A stretch of DNA of 64,000 nucleotides from Aquimarina algiphila (lineage in GTDB: Bacteria > Bacteroidota > Bacteroidia > Flavobacteriales > Flavobacteriaceae), in NCBI RefSeq assembly GCF_007489275.1, contig NZ_VLNR01000025.1, forward strand, positions 17,300 through 81,299. Reading direction: 5' to 3'. Position numbers and translations under genes: made by a program. Shown piece after piece: positions 46,780-56,500 of this stretch; within the stretch, counting starts at the first letter, position 1; every line of letters begins with the position of its first letter. Below the pieces are notes generated by a model. The model was given only the letters and a program-made list of their open reading frames with translations. It was not told where the DNA came from and searched no databases.

Positions 46780-46809
46780 ACAATGCTTTTAACGTATACA
46801 TGAAAAGGG

Positions 46810-47169
46810 TTAAAAATCCCAGCTTTTATGTCCAGCTTTAAAAACTTCATATATATAATCTCCCTCTGTAAGAAGTATAAAAATCAAATAACAAATTAAG
46901 AACACAGCAGTCCAAACTACAGATCTTCTTAATCCTTTGGTTTCTCCTTCCATATGCATGAATGACCAGGTGATATAATATGCTTTATAAATAGTTAGTA
47001 TAATAAATATCCAGTTTAGTAATTTCATACTAATTAAAGTAGTTTCTACTAAAAATGCGGGTTTTATGATCCCAAGTATTACTTCAACTATTGTAACTAC
47101 AGACAATAGGATAAATACTTTCCATATTCTTGCTGTATTCGATTCGTGATGTGCTGTATCGTGTGCCAT
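46810..47169 (-). CDS. Cytochrome c oxidase subunit IV family protein
   Basis: The 119-residue protein has three transmembrane helices ('VFILLSVVTIVEVILGII', 'LLNWIFIILTIYKAYYITW', 'VVWTAVFLICYLIFILL') with the family segment 'KAYYITWSFMHMEGE'. It begins 'MAHDTAHHESNTARIWKVF', typical of the bacterial subunit IV (PF03626 type) in Bacteroidota. It lies 23 bases after the subunit III gene and is the last gene before the terminator. Confidence 0.88.
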   Translation of the reverse strand: MAHDTAHHESNTARIWKVFILLSVVTIVEVILGIIKPAFLVETTLISMKLLNWIFIILTIYKAYYITWSFMHMEGETKGLRRSVVWTAVFLICYLIFILLTEGDYIYEVFKAGHKSWDF

Positions 47170-47192
47170 AATATATAACTACTATATTTTTA

Positions 47193-48176
47193 TTAAACCA
47201 GGTAAAAGAATGTAAATACAAATACCCAAACCAAATCTACGAAGTGCCAGTATAAACCAACTTTCTCTACCATTTCATAATTCTTTCTTCTTTCATACGT
47301 CCCAAGAATGACATTGATAAAGATGATAATATTAATGATTACACCAGAAAATACGTGAAACCCGTGAAACCCTGTAATAAAGAAAAAGAAGTTTGCGAAT
47401 AGCGGAGTACCATATTCATTATGAACTAAATTTGCTCCTTCAACGATCCCAATAGCATCGCTATTAAGCCTCTTTATAGATTCTTCTCTTGATAATATTG
47501 TTTTTTCACCTTTTTCTGTAAGCAATTGTGTTCTGATCAAAACATCTTTTCGCTTAGCAAAGCCAGTTTTTATTTCTTCGATTGTATATGTCGGAAGCGT
47601 AGCTTCTTTTTCATACCAGATTCCATTTTTTCTTTCGTGCTGTGTTCTATCGTTGTGTGTATCGATAATTGCAATATCTTCCAGCTTTACTCTATGCCCT
47701 TCGGTATCTACAAATTGTAAAATTTGACCTCCTTTAGTTTCTACTGCACCATACTCTCCTTTGATGAAGTTTTTCCACTCCCAAGCTTGTGATCCCACAA
47801 ATATTGCTCCACCAATAATAGTAAGAAACATATAAAAGATTACTTTTTTCTGTTTCATATGATGTCCAGCATCAACTGCTAACACCATCGTTACAGAAGA
47901 AAATATTAAGATAAAGGTCATTAAAGCCACATAATACATTGGCGCATCTACACCATGTAAAAACGGAAAGTGATTAAACACTTCATCGGCTATTGGCCAA
48001 GAGTCAATAAATTTAAATCTTGAAAAACCGTATGCGGCAAGAAAACCCGAAAATGTTAGTGCATCTGAAACGATAAAAAACCACATCATCATCTTACCAT
48101 AACTTACCTTGAGCGGTTCGTTACCACCACCCCAAGTTTGATCTTCAGTACCTGTTTTAGTAACAGCTGTTTCCAT
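47193..48176 (-). CDS. Cytochrome c oxidase subunit III with an internal soluble insertion
   Basis: The 327-residue protein contains subunit III helices: 'KMMMWFFIVSDALTFSGFLAA', 'YYVALMTFILIFSSVTMVL', 'GSQAWEWKNFI' and, at the C-terminal end, 'GFHGFHVFSGVIINIIIFIN' and 'GLYWHFVDLVWVFVFTFFYL'. Between them lies a hydrophilic insertion (about residues 135-235, 'QFVDTEGHRVKLEDIAIIDT') absent from the shorter paralogue at 48316-48897. It is part of the heme-copper oxidase. The insertion is found in Bacteroidota homologues; its role is unknown. Confidence 0.9.
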   Translation of the reverse strand: METAVTKTGTEDQTWGGGNEPLKVSYGKMMMWFFIVSDALTFSGFLAAYGFSRFKFIDSWPIADEVFNHFPFLHGVDAPMYYVALMTFILIFSSVTMVLAVDAGHHMKQKKVIFYMFLTIIGGAIFVGSQAWEWKNFIKGEYGAVETKGGQILQFVDTEGHRVKLEDIAIIDTHNDRTQHERKNGIWYEKEATLPTYTIEEIKTGFAKRKDVLIRTQLLTEKGEKTILSREESIKRLNSDAIGIVEGANLVHNEYGTPLFANFFFFITGFHGFHVFSGVIINIIIFINVILGTYERRKNYEMVEKVGLYWHFVDLVWVFVFTFFYLV

Positions 48177-48315
48177 ATAAAGAATTTGGTATTGTTAAAT
48201 TTCCCACAAAAATAATCAATTTTATCATTTCACCTGCTCAAATTTATTTTTTAATTGCTACAGAATGCAATCTTCAAAACAATATCTTTTTTGGCATCGA
48301 ATTGATAATTATGAC

Positions 48316-48897
48316 TTATTTGACGAAATACAAAAACAAAAAGAGATAAACCCACAGAAAATCAACAAAATGCCAGTACATAGCACCTAGTTCTAATCCT
48401 AAAGTTTGACCTGATTTATATTTTTGTTTAAAATGATTATAAATTACAACTAAAAGCACTAGAATACCTCCAATAATATGCGCCAAGTGCGTTACTATGA
48501 TGATAAACATGAATGTACTTATAATATTTGAGGTCGGGCCAGTAAAATGGTATCCCTGACTAACTATATCTTCAAAACCTTCAAACTGTAAAACGACAAA
48601 TGTTATTCCCAACGCAAGAGTAGACAACAACAAAAGTGTCGCAAGGTTTCTATTATTATTTTCAATTGCTTTTTTGACTAGAAAAAATGTAAAACTACTT
48701 GCAATAATTACAAATATACTATACACAAAAGGCTGAGGAAACTCCAAATCTATAGACCAGTCTTTTCTGGCTTTACTAACCACATATGCACTGGTAAGCC
48801 CTGCAAATACCATTGCCATGCTTACCATAGCAAACCACATCATGGTCTTTTTAGATCTATTTACTTTTTCTTGTTGTGTTCCTTGTGTTAAATCCAT
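48316..48897 (-). CDS. Heme-copper oxidase subunit III, short form
   Basis: The 193-residue product has five helices and the subunit III signature at the end 'GAMYWHFVDFLWVYLFLFLY', plus 'IIVTHLAHIIGGILVLLVV' with the conserved His residues. It overlaps the ctaB start-side neighbour by 10 bases and precedes the longer subunit III gene (139 bases). Two subunit III genes in tandem are common in Bacteroidota oxidase clusters. Subunits I and II are not in this window. Confidence 0.9.
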   Translation of the reverse strand: MDLTQGTQQEKVNRSKKTMMWFAMVSMAMVFAGLTSAYVVSKARKDWSIDLEFPQPFVYSIFVIIASSFTFFLVKKAIENNNRNLATLLLLSTLALGITFVVLQFEGFEDIVSQGYHFTGPTSNIISTFMFIIIVTHLAHIIGGILVLLVVIYNHFKQKYKSGQTLGLELGAMYWHFVDFLWVYLFLFLYFVK

Positions 48898-49799
48898 ATT
48901 CGAATAAATTTATCCGCTACATAAATAATTTGCAATAAAGTAATATACAAGACACTCATAATCATGAGTTGTTTTGCGGTTTTGGCATCTCTATTTTTGT
49001 ATAGGCGAATAGCAGATCTCAACAAAACAAGACCCAAAATCAAAATTATCAAACCTGAAACAGGAGAAAGATATAGTCTCCCTGTAACTCCAAAAACTGG
49101 TATTAAAGAAGTGGCCACTGTCCAAATTGTATAAATAATAACTTGTACTGCTGTTCCTTTATCTCTTTTACCGGTAGGAAGCATAAAAAAGCCTCCTTTT
49201 TTATAATCATCGTATAAAAACCAACCTATCGCCCAAAAATGTGGAAACTGCCAGAAAAACTGAATCATAAATAATGTTCCTGGTTCAATTCCGAAATCAT
49301 TTGTAGCTGCTACCCAACCTAACATAAAAGGAATTGCTCCTGGAATTGCGCCCACAAAAACAGATAACGGAGTCTTGGTTTTTAAAGGCGTATACAAACT
49401 CACATATATAAATATTGAAATCGCTCCAAACATTGCAGTTTTTGGATTAATACTATACAAGACAGATATTCCTGCAATTGTAAAAAGTGTAGCAATTGCA
49501 AAAGCAGTATTAACAGACATTCTTCCTGAAGGTACAGGTCTATTTTTCGTACGATCCATTAGTTTATCCAGATCTCTTTCAATAATCTGATTAAATGCAT
49601 TAGATGCTCCGACCATAAAATAACCGCCAATGGCAAGAAGTAAAAGAGTACTCCAGGAAAGGGTTTCTACTCCTAATAAGTATCCTGCTACAGAAGAAAA
49701 AACCACACTCAATGCCAAACGCATCTTCGTGATTTCTTTAAAATCCTGAACAACAGATAATTTTGCTGTATTAACTTGGGTCACGCTCAAATTTTGCAC
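48888..49799 (-). CDS. ctaB: Protoheme IX farnesyltransferase (heme o synthase)
   Basis: CtaB/CyoE attaches a farnesyl group to heme b to make heme o for the oxidase. The 303-residue membrane protein has about nine helices and the UbiA-type motif 'ASNAFNQIIERDLDKLMDRT' (NxxxDxxxD) with 'KNRPVPSGRMS', plus a second site 'DDYKKGGFFMLP'. It is the first gene of the oxidase operon and has a good promoter. Its 3' end overlaps the short subunit III gene by 10 bases. Confidence 0.95.
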   Translation of the reverse strand: MQNLSVTQVNTAKLSVVQDFKEITKMRLALSVVFSSVAGYLLGVETLSWSTLLLLAIGGYFMVGASNAFNQIIERDLDKLMDRTKNRPVPSGRMSVNTAFAIATLFTIAGISVLYSINPKTAMFGAISIFIYVSLYTPLKTKTPLSVFVGAIPGAIPFMLGWVAATNDFGIEPGTLFMIQFFWQFPHFWAIGWFLYDDYKKGGFFMLPTGKRDKGTAVQVIIYTIWTVATSLIPVFGVTGRLYLSPVSGLIILILGLVLLRSAIRLYKNRDAKTAKQLMIMSVLYITLLQIIYVADKFIRIWI

Positions 49800-49830
49800 G
49801 TTTTCTAAATAGCTTTTTTTAAAAGTCGTG

Positions 49831-49861
49831 CAAAGATATGTCTTAAAAGCATTCTAGACAA
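49831..49861 (-). promoter_or_regulatory. Promoter of the oxidase operon (ctaB)
   Basis: On the minus strand, TTG (49859-49861), 20 bases and TATCTTTG (49831-49838) fit the Bacteroidota consensus. The leader to the ctaB ATG is about 25 bases. Confidence 0.7.
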
Positions 49862-50029
49862 CTTATAACTACTTATAATTCACCTTTTAACAACTGTTTC
49901 ACCCTTAGTAAAAAATAATAATAAAAACCTTTTGACAGAACATTTTGATAATCACCCCAATAACCATTAGTAATTTTCACACCTTACTTTCGACTAAATC
50001 AGCTAAAAACACTCACAAACATCATTTTA

Positions 50030-50926
50030 ATGAAGAAATTACTAATTCCTGCACTTTTCATATTCTGGTTTACTAACACTTATGCTCAACAAAAAGAAGT
50101 CACTATTACAATAGACCCTATATCCGAAAATATTTACATGTTAACTGGTCAAGGTGGCAATATTGGTGTTTTCAAAAATGAAAAAGGGCTATTTATTATA
50201 GATGATCAATTTGCAAGATTATCAGACAAAATTCTCAAGAACTTAAAAACTATAAGCGACCAACCTGTTAGCATGGTTATCAACACCCATTTTCACGGTG
50301 ATCACACCGGTGGAAATGGAAATATGGCTAATCAAGGAGCAACCATCTTTGCGCAGAAAAACGTAAGATCCAGAATGGAGAGTAATCAAAAGGAAAAAGG
50401 AAATATTACACCTCAATCTTTACCAGTCATTACATTTGACGAAGGGCTACAGTTATATTTTAACTCAGAAAGCATAAAAGCATACCATGTACACAATGCG
50501 CATACTGATGGGGGTGCCCTTATATATTTTGCAAATGGGAATGTGCTTCATATGGGTGACACATTTTTTAATGGACGCTATCCATATATAGATCTCAAAT
50601 CTGGAGGAAGTATCCAAGGCTATATCAACGCTTCAGAAAAAGCCTTACTAATAGCTAATGACGACACTAAGATCATTCCTGGACACGGATCATTAGCAAC
50701 CAAAAAAGATCTTGAAGGTTTTTCTAGAATGCTAAAGGAAATTACTAATGCCATTCAGAAAGAAATTGATGCTGGTAAATCTGAAGATGACGTTACAAAA
50801 AACACTTCTTTAACTGCTATATATGACGCAAAAGGTTTTGGAGATGGCTTTATCAATTCAGAACGAATAAGACAAACCATCTATATGAGTTTAACCAAAG
50901 AAAACAAAACACAAAAAAGCCTGTAG
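50030..50926 (+). CDS. Secreted MBL-fold metallo-hydrolase
   Basis: The 298-residue product has a signal peptide ('FIFWFTNTYAQQ') and a metallo-beta-lactamase fold: zinc motif 'INTHFHGDHTGGN' (HxHxDH), a further His in 'HVHNAHTDGGALIYF' with the Asp of 'HMGDTFFNGRYP', and the last His in 'KIIPGHGSLA'. All metal ligands are present, so an active zinc hydrolase in the periplasm is likely. It resembles the subclass of MBL enzymes acting as quinoprotein relay or lactonase-like proteins; the substrate is unknown. It converges on tonB genes with a shared terminator. Confidence 0.88.
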   Translation: MKKLLIPALFIFWFTNTYAQQKEVTITIDPISENIYMLTGQGGNIGVFKNEKGLFIIDDQFARLSDKILKNLKTISDQPVSMVINTHFHGDHTGGNGNMANQGATIFAQKNVRSRMESNQKEKGNITPQSLPVITFDEGLQLYFNSESIKAYHVHNAHTDGGALIYFANGNVLHMGDTFFNGRYPYIDLKSGGSIQGYINASEKALLIANDDTKIIPGHGSLATKKDLEGFSRMLKEITNAIQKEIDAGKSEDDVTKNTSLTAIYDAKGFGDGFINSERIRQTIYMSLTKENKTQKSL

Positions 50927-50946
50927 GATTTCTACAGGCTTTTTTT
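50913..50946. terminator. Bidirectional terminator overlapping the MBL stop codon
   Basis: The inverted repeat AAAAAAGCCTGTAG...CTACAGGCTTTTTT contains the TAG stop (50924-50926) of the hydrolase gene in its left arm. It serves both convergent genes. Confidence 0.85.
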
Positions 50947-50955
50947 CCCAATGTT

Positions 50956-51690
50956 TTAGTCTTGCATTTTAAAGGTAATTGGCAATTGGTATTTTACAAT
51001 TACCGGCGTGCCTCTTTGTTTTCCCGGAGTCATTTGCGGAAACAAATCAATCACTCTTTCTGCTTCTTCCTCTAATTTTGGATGTGGAGCACGAACTCTA
51101 ATGTTTTGAATAGTCCCATCGGTCGAAACTTCAAACACCGTATAAATACGCTGCACCCCTGTCAAACCATATCGTTCTCCAAGTCCTGTGTTAAATTTCT
51201 TAGAGATGATTTTTCTAATTTTTTTAGAAAAACAAGCAGCTTTCTCTTTGTTTGTTCCTAGGGTTTCACAACCCGGAAAAACTGGTACAGATTCTACTTT
51301 TACAAAATCAAAAAACGGAGGATCATCAACAATAGGCTCTACATCGTTAATTGTACTAGGATCAAACGGCTCTGATTCAATAGGTTCATTTTTAAATTCT
51401 TCCCCTAAATCTTTAGTTAAATTCTCAACAATCTTAAATTCTTCTGGAGCAACCACTGGCTTTGTATACTTTACAGCAACTTCTTTTGGCTTAGGCTCTT
51501 CATAAATTTTAAACTGTTGATTCCATTCTGTAGGAGGCTCCTCTATAGTGACCGTAGGTTCAACATTAATAACCGGTACGGCGGTATACACCTCAAACAT
51601 TAAATAGGTAAATAATAGACTTGCTATAAGTCCAATCTGGAAATTCACCAATGTACTTTTTCGTACATTAGCATCGTGCTTGTTACTCAT
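50956..51690 (-). CDS. TonB family protein, copy 2
   Basis: The 244-residue product has an N-terminal anchor ('IGLIASLLFTYLMFEVYT'), an acidic and Pro-containing periplasmic linker ('NVEPTVTIEEPPTEWNQQF', 'EPKPKEVAVKY') and a C-terminal TonB domain ('VQRIYTVFEVSTDGTIQNIR', 'MTPGKQRGTPVIVKYQLPI'). It carries 'VPVFPGCETLGTNKEKAACF' before the TonB domain, with two Cys, as in its neighbour. It should transmit proton motive force to TonB-dependent receptors, with ExbBD encoded elsewhere. Confidence 0.88.
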   Translation of the reverse strand: MSNKHDANVRKSTLVNFQIGLIASLLFTYLMFEVYTAVPVINVEPTVTIEEPPTEWNQQFKIYEEPKPKEVAVKYTKPVVAPEEFKIVENLTKDLGEEFKNEPIESEPFDPSTINDVEPIVDDPPFFDFVKVESVPVFPGCETLGTNKEKAACFSKKIRKIISKKFNTGLGERYGLTGVQRIYTVFEVSTDGTIQNIRVRAPHPKLEEEAERVIDLFPQMTPGKQRGTPVIVKYQLPITFKMQD

Positions 51691-51742
51691 AATATTTAGT
51701 TTTAACGTTACAATTAATCTAAATCAACAAGCATACCAAAAA

Positions 51743-51774
51743 AGAATCCCGCTACAATAATGTAACGGGATTCT
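51743..51774 (-). terminator. Terminator after TonB copy 1
   Basis: Arms GAATCCCGCTACA and TGTAACGGGATTC pair fully in minus-strand RNA (one G-U pair) and are followed there by a T-run (51738-51743). It ends the gene at 51800. Confidence 0.8.
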
Positions 51775-51799
51775 GATATATAAGAATATTTTCTTCGTC

Positions 51800-52525
51800 T
51801 TAGTCCTGTACCTGGAAAACTATAGGTAAAGAATACAGTACACCTACTGCTTTTCCTCTTTGTTTTCCTGGAGTCATTTTAGGCAATAACTTAATTACTC
51901 TATTTGCCTCTTTTTCTAATCTTGGGTGTGGTCCTCTTGCCTGAACACCTACAATGTTACCAGATCTATCGATTTTAAATCGCACATAAATTCTGTTTAC
52001 ACCAGACAAACCTAATTCACTACCCAACTCTGTATTAAACTTACGGTTAACAAACTTTTTAACCTTATCACTCATACATTTCTTTTTTGCAGCATTGTTA
52101 CCCGCGTTTTCACAACCTGGGAAAACTGGTACATTTTCAATAACAGCAAAAGGTACATCTCCTATTTCTTCTTCTTCTTCTACATCTTCAACTTCCTCTA
52201 CTTCAACAATCTCTTCTTCCTGATTTGTCTCTGTAGATTCAATGATAGTTTCCTCAACTTCTTCTTCATCCTCTACTACATCAATAATTTCTGGTGCAGG
52301 TGGAGGAGGTGGAGGTGGAGGAGGTGTGTTCAAATTTTGAGTAATTGGAACATCTTCTTCTTCCAATTCATCAAGATTAACCTGACCTATGTCTATATTG
52401 CTTCTATCATAAGTCTTCCACTCGATTCCTTGCCATGTGATAAAAAGAACTAAAATAAGTCCCAATTGAAGGAATAAAGTACTTTTTCTAGTTAAATCTG
52501 CTTTAGGATTTTTCTTTGGTTCCAT
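51800..52525 (-). CDS. TonB family protein, copy 1
   Basis: The 241-residue product has an N-terminal anchor ('LFLQLGLILVLFITWQGIEW'), a run of nine Pro residues ('NTPPPPPPPPPAPEI') and a very acidic linker (repeated EE/VEE), then the TonB C-terminal domain ('VNRIYVRFKIDRSGNIVGVQ', 'KMTPGKQRGKAVGVLYSLPI'). It shares 'VPVFPGCENAGNNAAKKKC' with copy 2. Each copy is in its own transcript, since a terminator separates them. The acidic linker is unlike the usual Lys-Pro type. Confidence 0.9.
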   Translation of the reverse strand: MEPKKNPKADLTRKSTLFLQLGLILVLFITWQGIEWKTYDRSNIDIGQVNLDELEEEDVPITQNLNTPPPPPPPPPAPEIIDVVEDEEEVEETIIESTETNQEEEIVEVEEVEDVEEEEEIGDVPFAVIENVPVFPGCENAGNNAAKKKCMSDKVKKFVNRKFNTELGSELGLSGVNRIYVRFKIDRSGNIVGVQARGPHPRLEKEANRVIKLLPKMTPGKQRGKAVGVLYSLPIVFQVQD

Positions 52526-52667
52526 ATTATATAATCGTTATAGGATTGCTAAAATAGCTAATTTCTTTTGTAATTTCCAACTAAAGATAAAAATGTAAAA
52601 CAAAAAATGAGTTTTTTAACTTTTATCTGATCTATATTCGAGCTAACAAAAACGTTTATCTATCTGA

Positions 52668-53081
52668 TTAACGGCTTATTTGCTTAAGTTTAATTAATTT
52701 ATTCTTAAATACAATAAAAATAAATACCACAAAAATTGTACCGCTTGTATTTGCCATCACATCATACCACTCAGAACTACGATAACTTGTAAGTAATGCT
52801 TGCAACACTTCCATAAGCATCCCAAATAAAACACACAATATTGAAGCTATTATTAAGCTCCTCTTAAAGGTTTTATTTAGTTTTTCAGAAAAAAAAAGAA
52901 AGAAAAACCATATCGAAGTAAAACCAAAGTATGCTATAAAATGAGCTATTTTATCGCTTCCTTCTACTTTAACATCAACTGGAATAACTATTCTTGATAG
53001 AGAAACCCAAGTTAATGCACACGTGGCCACTATGACTAATACAAAAAGGAACCTATGCCCCAATAACTTCTTTATACCCAT
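52668..53081 (-). CDS. VanZ-like family membrane protein
   Basis: The 137-residue product has four hydrophobic helices and the VanZ-like signature 'KIAHFIAYFGFTSIWFFFLF' near the middle with 'MLMEVLQALLTSYRSSEWYD' and 'DVMANTSGTIFVVFIFI'. Its ATG lies inside the 3' end of gcvH (29-base overlap in another frame), and no later Met fits, so the two genes are probably coupled. VanZ is named from teicoplanin resistance, but relatives in Bacteroidota have unknown functions. Confidence 0.8.
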   Translation of the reverse strand: MGIKKLLGHRFLFVLVIVATCALTWVSLSRIVIPVDVKVEGSDKIAHFIAYFGFTSIWFFFLFFSEKLNKTFKRSLIIASILCVLFGMLMEVLQALLTSYRSSEWYDVMANTSGTIFVVFIFIVFKNKLIKLKQISR

Positions 53082-53433
53082 CAGCAGACATTAGATCATC
53101 AATTTGAGAGGCATCAGATATTTTAATCTTTATCATCCAACCTTCTCCATAGGGGTCACTATTCACTAGCTCTGGATCACTTTCTAAGGCTTCATTAAAT
53201 TCAATAATTTCACCCGTTAATGGCAAAAATAAATCAGACACTGTTTTTACTGCTTCTACAGTACCAAAAACCTCTTCACGCTCTAATTCTTCATCAACTG
53301 TTTCTACTTCGACATAAACGATATCTCCTAGTTCGCTTTGTGCAAAATCAGTAATCCCAACGGTAGCTACCTCACCGTCTATCTTGATCCATTCGTGATC
53401 TTTTGTATATTTTAAATCTGAAGGAATATTCAT
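53053..53433 (-). CDS. gcvH: Glycine cleavage system H protein
   Basis: GcvH carries the lipoyl arm that shuttles the aminomethyl group of glycine between the P, T and L proteins. The 126-residue product shows 'YTKDHEWIKIDGEVATVGIT', 'SELGDIVYVE' and the lipoylation motif 'FGTVEAVKTVSDLF' with the modified Lys at residue 63. Length is normal. It is followed by an overlapping VanZ-like gene and located downstream of sprA on the same strand, with 139 bases between. Confidence 0.95.
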   Translation of the reverse strand: MNIPSDLKYTKDHEWIKIDGEVATVGITDFAQSELGDIVYVEVETVDEELEREEVFGTVEAVKTVSDLFLPLTGEIIEFNEALESDPELVNSDPYGEGWMIKIKISDASQIDDLMSADGYKEVIGA

Positions 53434-53572
53434 TCGAAAAATATTTATGAATTGTTATTATTATATATGATGACGAAAATAAATCTATTTTATTAGATTT
53501 TGAGAAAACCCATCAAAAAATTATCAAAAAACAATTGTCAATATCTTATTTAGCAAATTAATTACAAGAATC

Positions 53573-56500
53573 TTAATTCCCAAAATTATATCGTAATGTA
53601 AACCCACCTCGAATTGTCGTCTGCGGAAACGCTGTAGAAATAGAATATTGAGAAAAAGTATGATCATAAAAGAATAACGCAGTTAAGTTCTTGCTTAATG
53701 AATAGTCTGCCGTAAATTTGATCCCATAGATATCCTGTCCTGCAGTTACCTGCGTATTATCAAGATCAAGGTATCGAATTAAGGTTTCATTTTGACGTAA
53801 TGATAAATCAGCTCTCAAGTTAAGGTCACTTTTTAACACTTGTTTTCTTCCTGCAATCCTGGTAGCAAAAGTTAGATCAGGAAATCTATATCCTAAACCA
53901 ACAATATATTCATTCCCTTGAATCTCTGTTAGCAAGTTATTATCAAAACTTAGTGACAATGCCCTATCTTTTTTCCACTCTAAGAGAATCTTAACTGAGT
54001 TCTTCATTTCCATATCCAATCTCATAAGAGGACTAAACTGTTCTGTTAAGTTAACATTAGAGTACAATTCTGGATTTCTAAAATTACCAGCTTGATCCAC
54101 ATCATTCCTATTTGTAAACTCCAAATTAGTCTGAAACTGATTAATCGTATAGTTTGCTCTATATCCATGCGCTACAGAAAACCTTTTAAAACGTTTTTTA
54201 AACCATTTTAAGTTCATTAAACCAGTATATTTCACATCCCAGTTAGGCAATGGCACATCTCTAAAAGCTCCTTTTTGAACTTTATCTGCACTAGTTCCAG
54301 AATACGCCGATAAAAAAGCTGGTAACAATACCGCTTGATTAGTCTTCCCAAAACCTACCGGATAACTATATCCATTTGGTTCTTGTTCGCTACTTCTTGG
54401 AAATGTTGAAGAACCATAGAATTCTGTAGCCAAACGATCAGCAATAATCTGTCTATTCTCTCTAAAATCATCAAATACATCAGAATTAGTTTCATCACTT
54501 TTCTTAAATGCCGTTTTTATAAGTAAGGTCGAAATTGTATAATTACCAAAAGTATTAGGAGTAAGTGATGAATAGGGATTATCATTATCTATATTACCGT
54601 CGGTATCCAGATTTACTCTATAATTTTCTGTATAGGTTTCAGAATAATTTCTATTCGCACTAATATCAATTTTAAGATCTTTTATAAGTCCAACAGAAGC
54701 TTGAATATTAAGTTGTCTTCCTTCAACCTCTTGATATTGTTGATTAAAATCATCATATAAAGTTAACCAACCATTACGGGCGGCTAAATCTCTAATTTCT
54801 GATTGACTACCAAAAGTAAAGCCTACAGTAGGTTTCAATGTCCCAACAAAGCCAGGTTCTCTGGTATACCCAGGAAGGAAAATACCATTATCCTGTTGAT
54901 AATTTACATTTACCTTTTTTACAGCCGTAACCAATCCAATAAGTGTGTTGTATGCCTTAGCTCCAACGCTTAATTTACTTTTACCCTTTTTCTGACCTTT
55001 TTTAGGTTGTGTTTTACGTTCTGCAACTGCAGTTGTGCCTTTTTTATCTTTAGTATCTTTCTTCTTCTTTGTATTTCTTCTTCCTGCTTTTCTTTTTCTC
55101 AGCCCAACATATTTATATAATGTGTTCATATCTAATGCACCATTTATGGTATGAACATTTGCATTCTGAACTGTATTTCCTAAGTCAGGAATACCTTCTA
55201 AAGTCTTAAGAGCTTCACTACCTTTCACCCATTGAAAATCTGCATTGTAAGAATACGTTGAACGAATGAACTTAAGTGCAGGTATTTTCTTAAAAGGCAC
55301 CTCATAATTCACCTGTAATTGCTGACTGTGTGTATTAGGATCCCCTATTTCAAAAAATCCACTCCATATATCAATGGTATTATCCACATTATTATTCTCA
55401 TCAATGAAATTTTTGACAATACGATTATTTGCGGATGTAAAATTGAAGTTTAACGACTTAGTCAAGTTATAATTTACCCCATATTGCCAATCAAAGAGGA
55501 AATTACGTTGATACAATGTAGGCAACCTGATATCATCAGGTCCTAAAGTGATATCTCTAAAAATTTGCTCATTATACTGTCTAGTAATATTAGAGTTTAC
55601 AGAGATACTTGTTGGAAGTAAATTAAAGTTAAAATCTTTAAGCAAATCAAAATATTTACTTTTTCCTAAAAATTTAATTTTCTTAAAAGGTTCTATTTCC
55701 TTTGGCTGAAAGCTAAAGTCATATGTTCCTCCCAATCTCACATTTTGATCCAGTGACTTTTCAATCTCAAAATCGCGATGATCTGTTTGATTATACGTTC
55801 CTGAAAATGTAAAGTTCTCTACATCATATGGCATTGGCTTACTATCCCCTGTTCTCTCTTTACGCAATCCAATAACATTAAAACTCTGTCTCTTTGTATA
55901 GTCAGTTGACTGTCGCTCAACACGTTCTTTTTCTGCAGGATCATCGATATCATCTAACCTATCCTGAAGTTCTAAATCTAAAAATTCGGGATCAAACTGT
56001 GGTGTAATAAGTTCTTCTCCTCGACTATAATTAAAAGGAATCTGAAGTCCCCATTTTTTTGGTAACAACTGACCTAAATTTACATTAGTTGTTAAATCAT
56101 ATTGCTTAATATCTTCTCTACTTCTTTCATTAGGTCCTTGCTCAATTCCTCCAAATCCTATAGTACTGATTCTTCCAGAAGCAGTGACATTAGCAAAATC
56201 AGCAATATTAGCATCCAAACTACCTACGGTAGCCCATCCTCCTCTATTTTTAAGATCACTTAAACGCATCTCATTAAACCAAACTGTTCCGGATTGATCA
56301 CTACCACTTTCATTCTTAATACCCACCATCATTACTCTAACATCTCCAAAGTTAGGATTTCCTTTTATCCCCAGTCTCAAATTCCCAAGACTACCATTAG
56401 GAGAAGGGTCTGTTTGTGGGTTTTCTCCATTTTCATCAAAATATATTAATGTATTAGGATTTAGGGCCGCTTGCCCTATAACTGCAGATTTAATTTTTTG

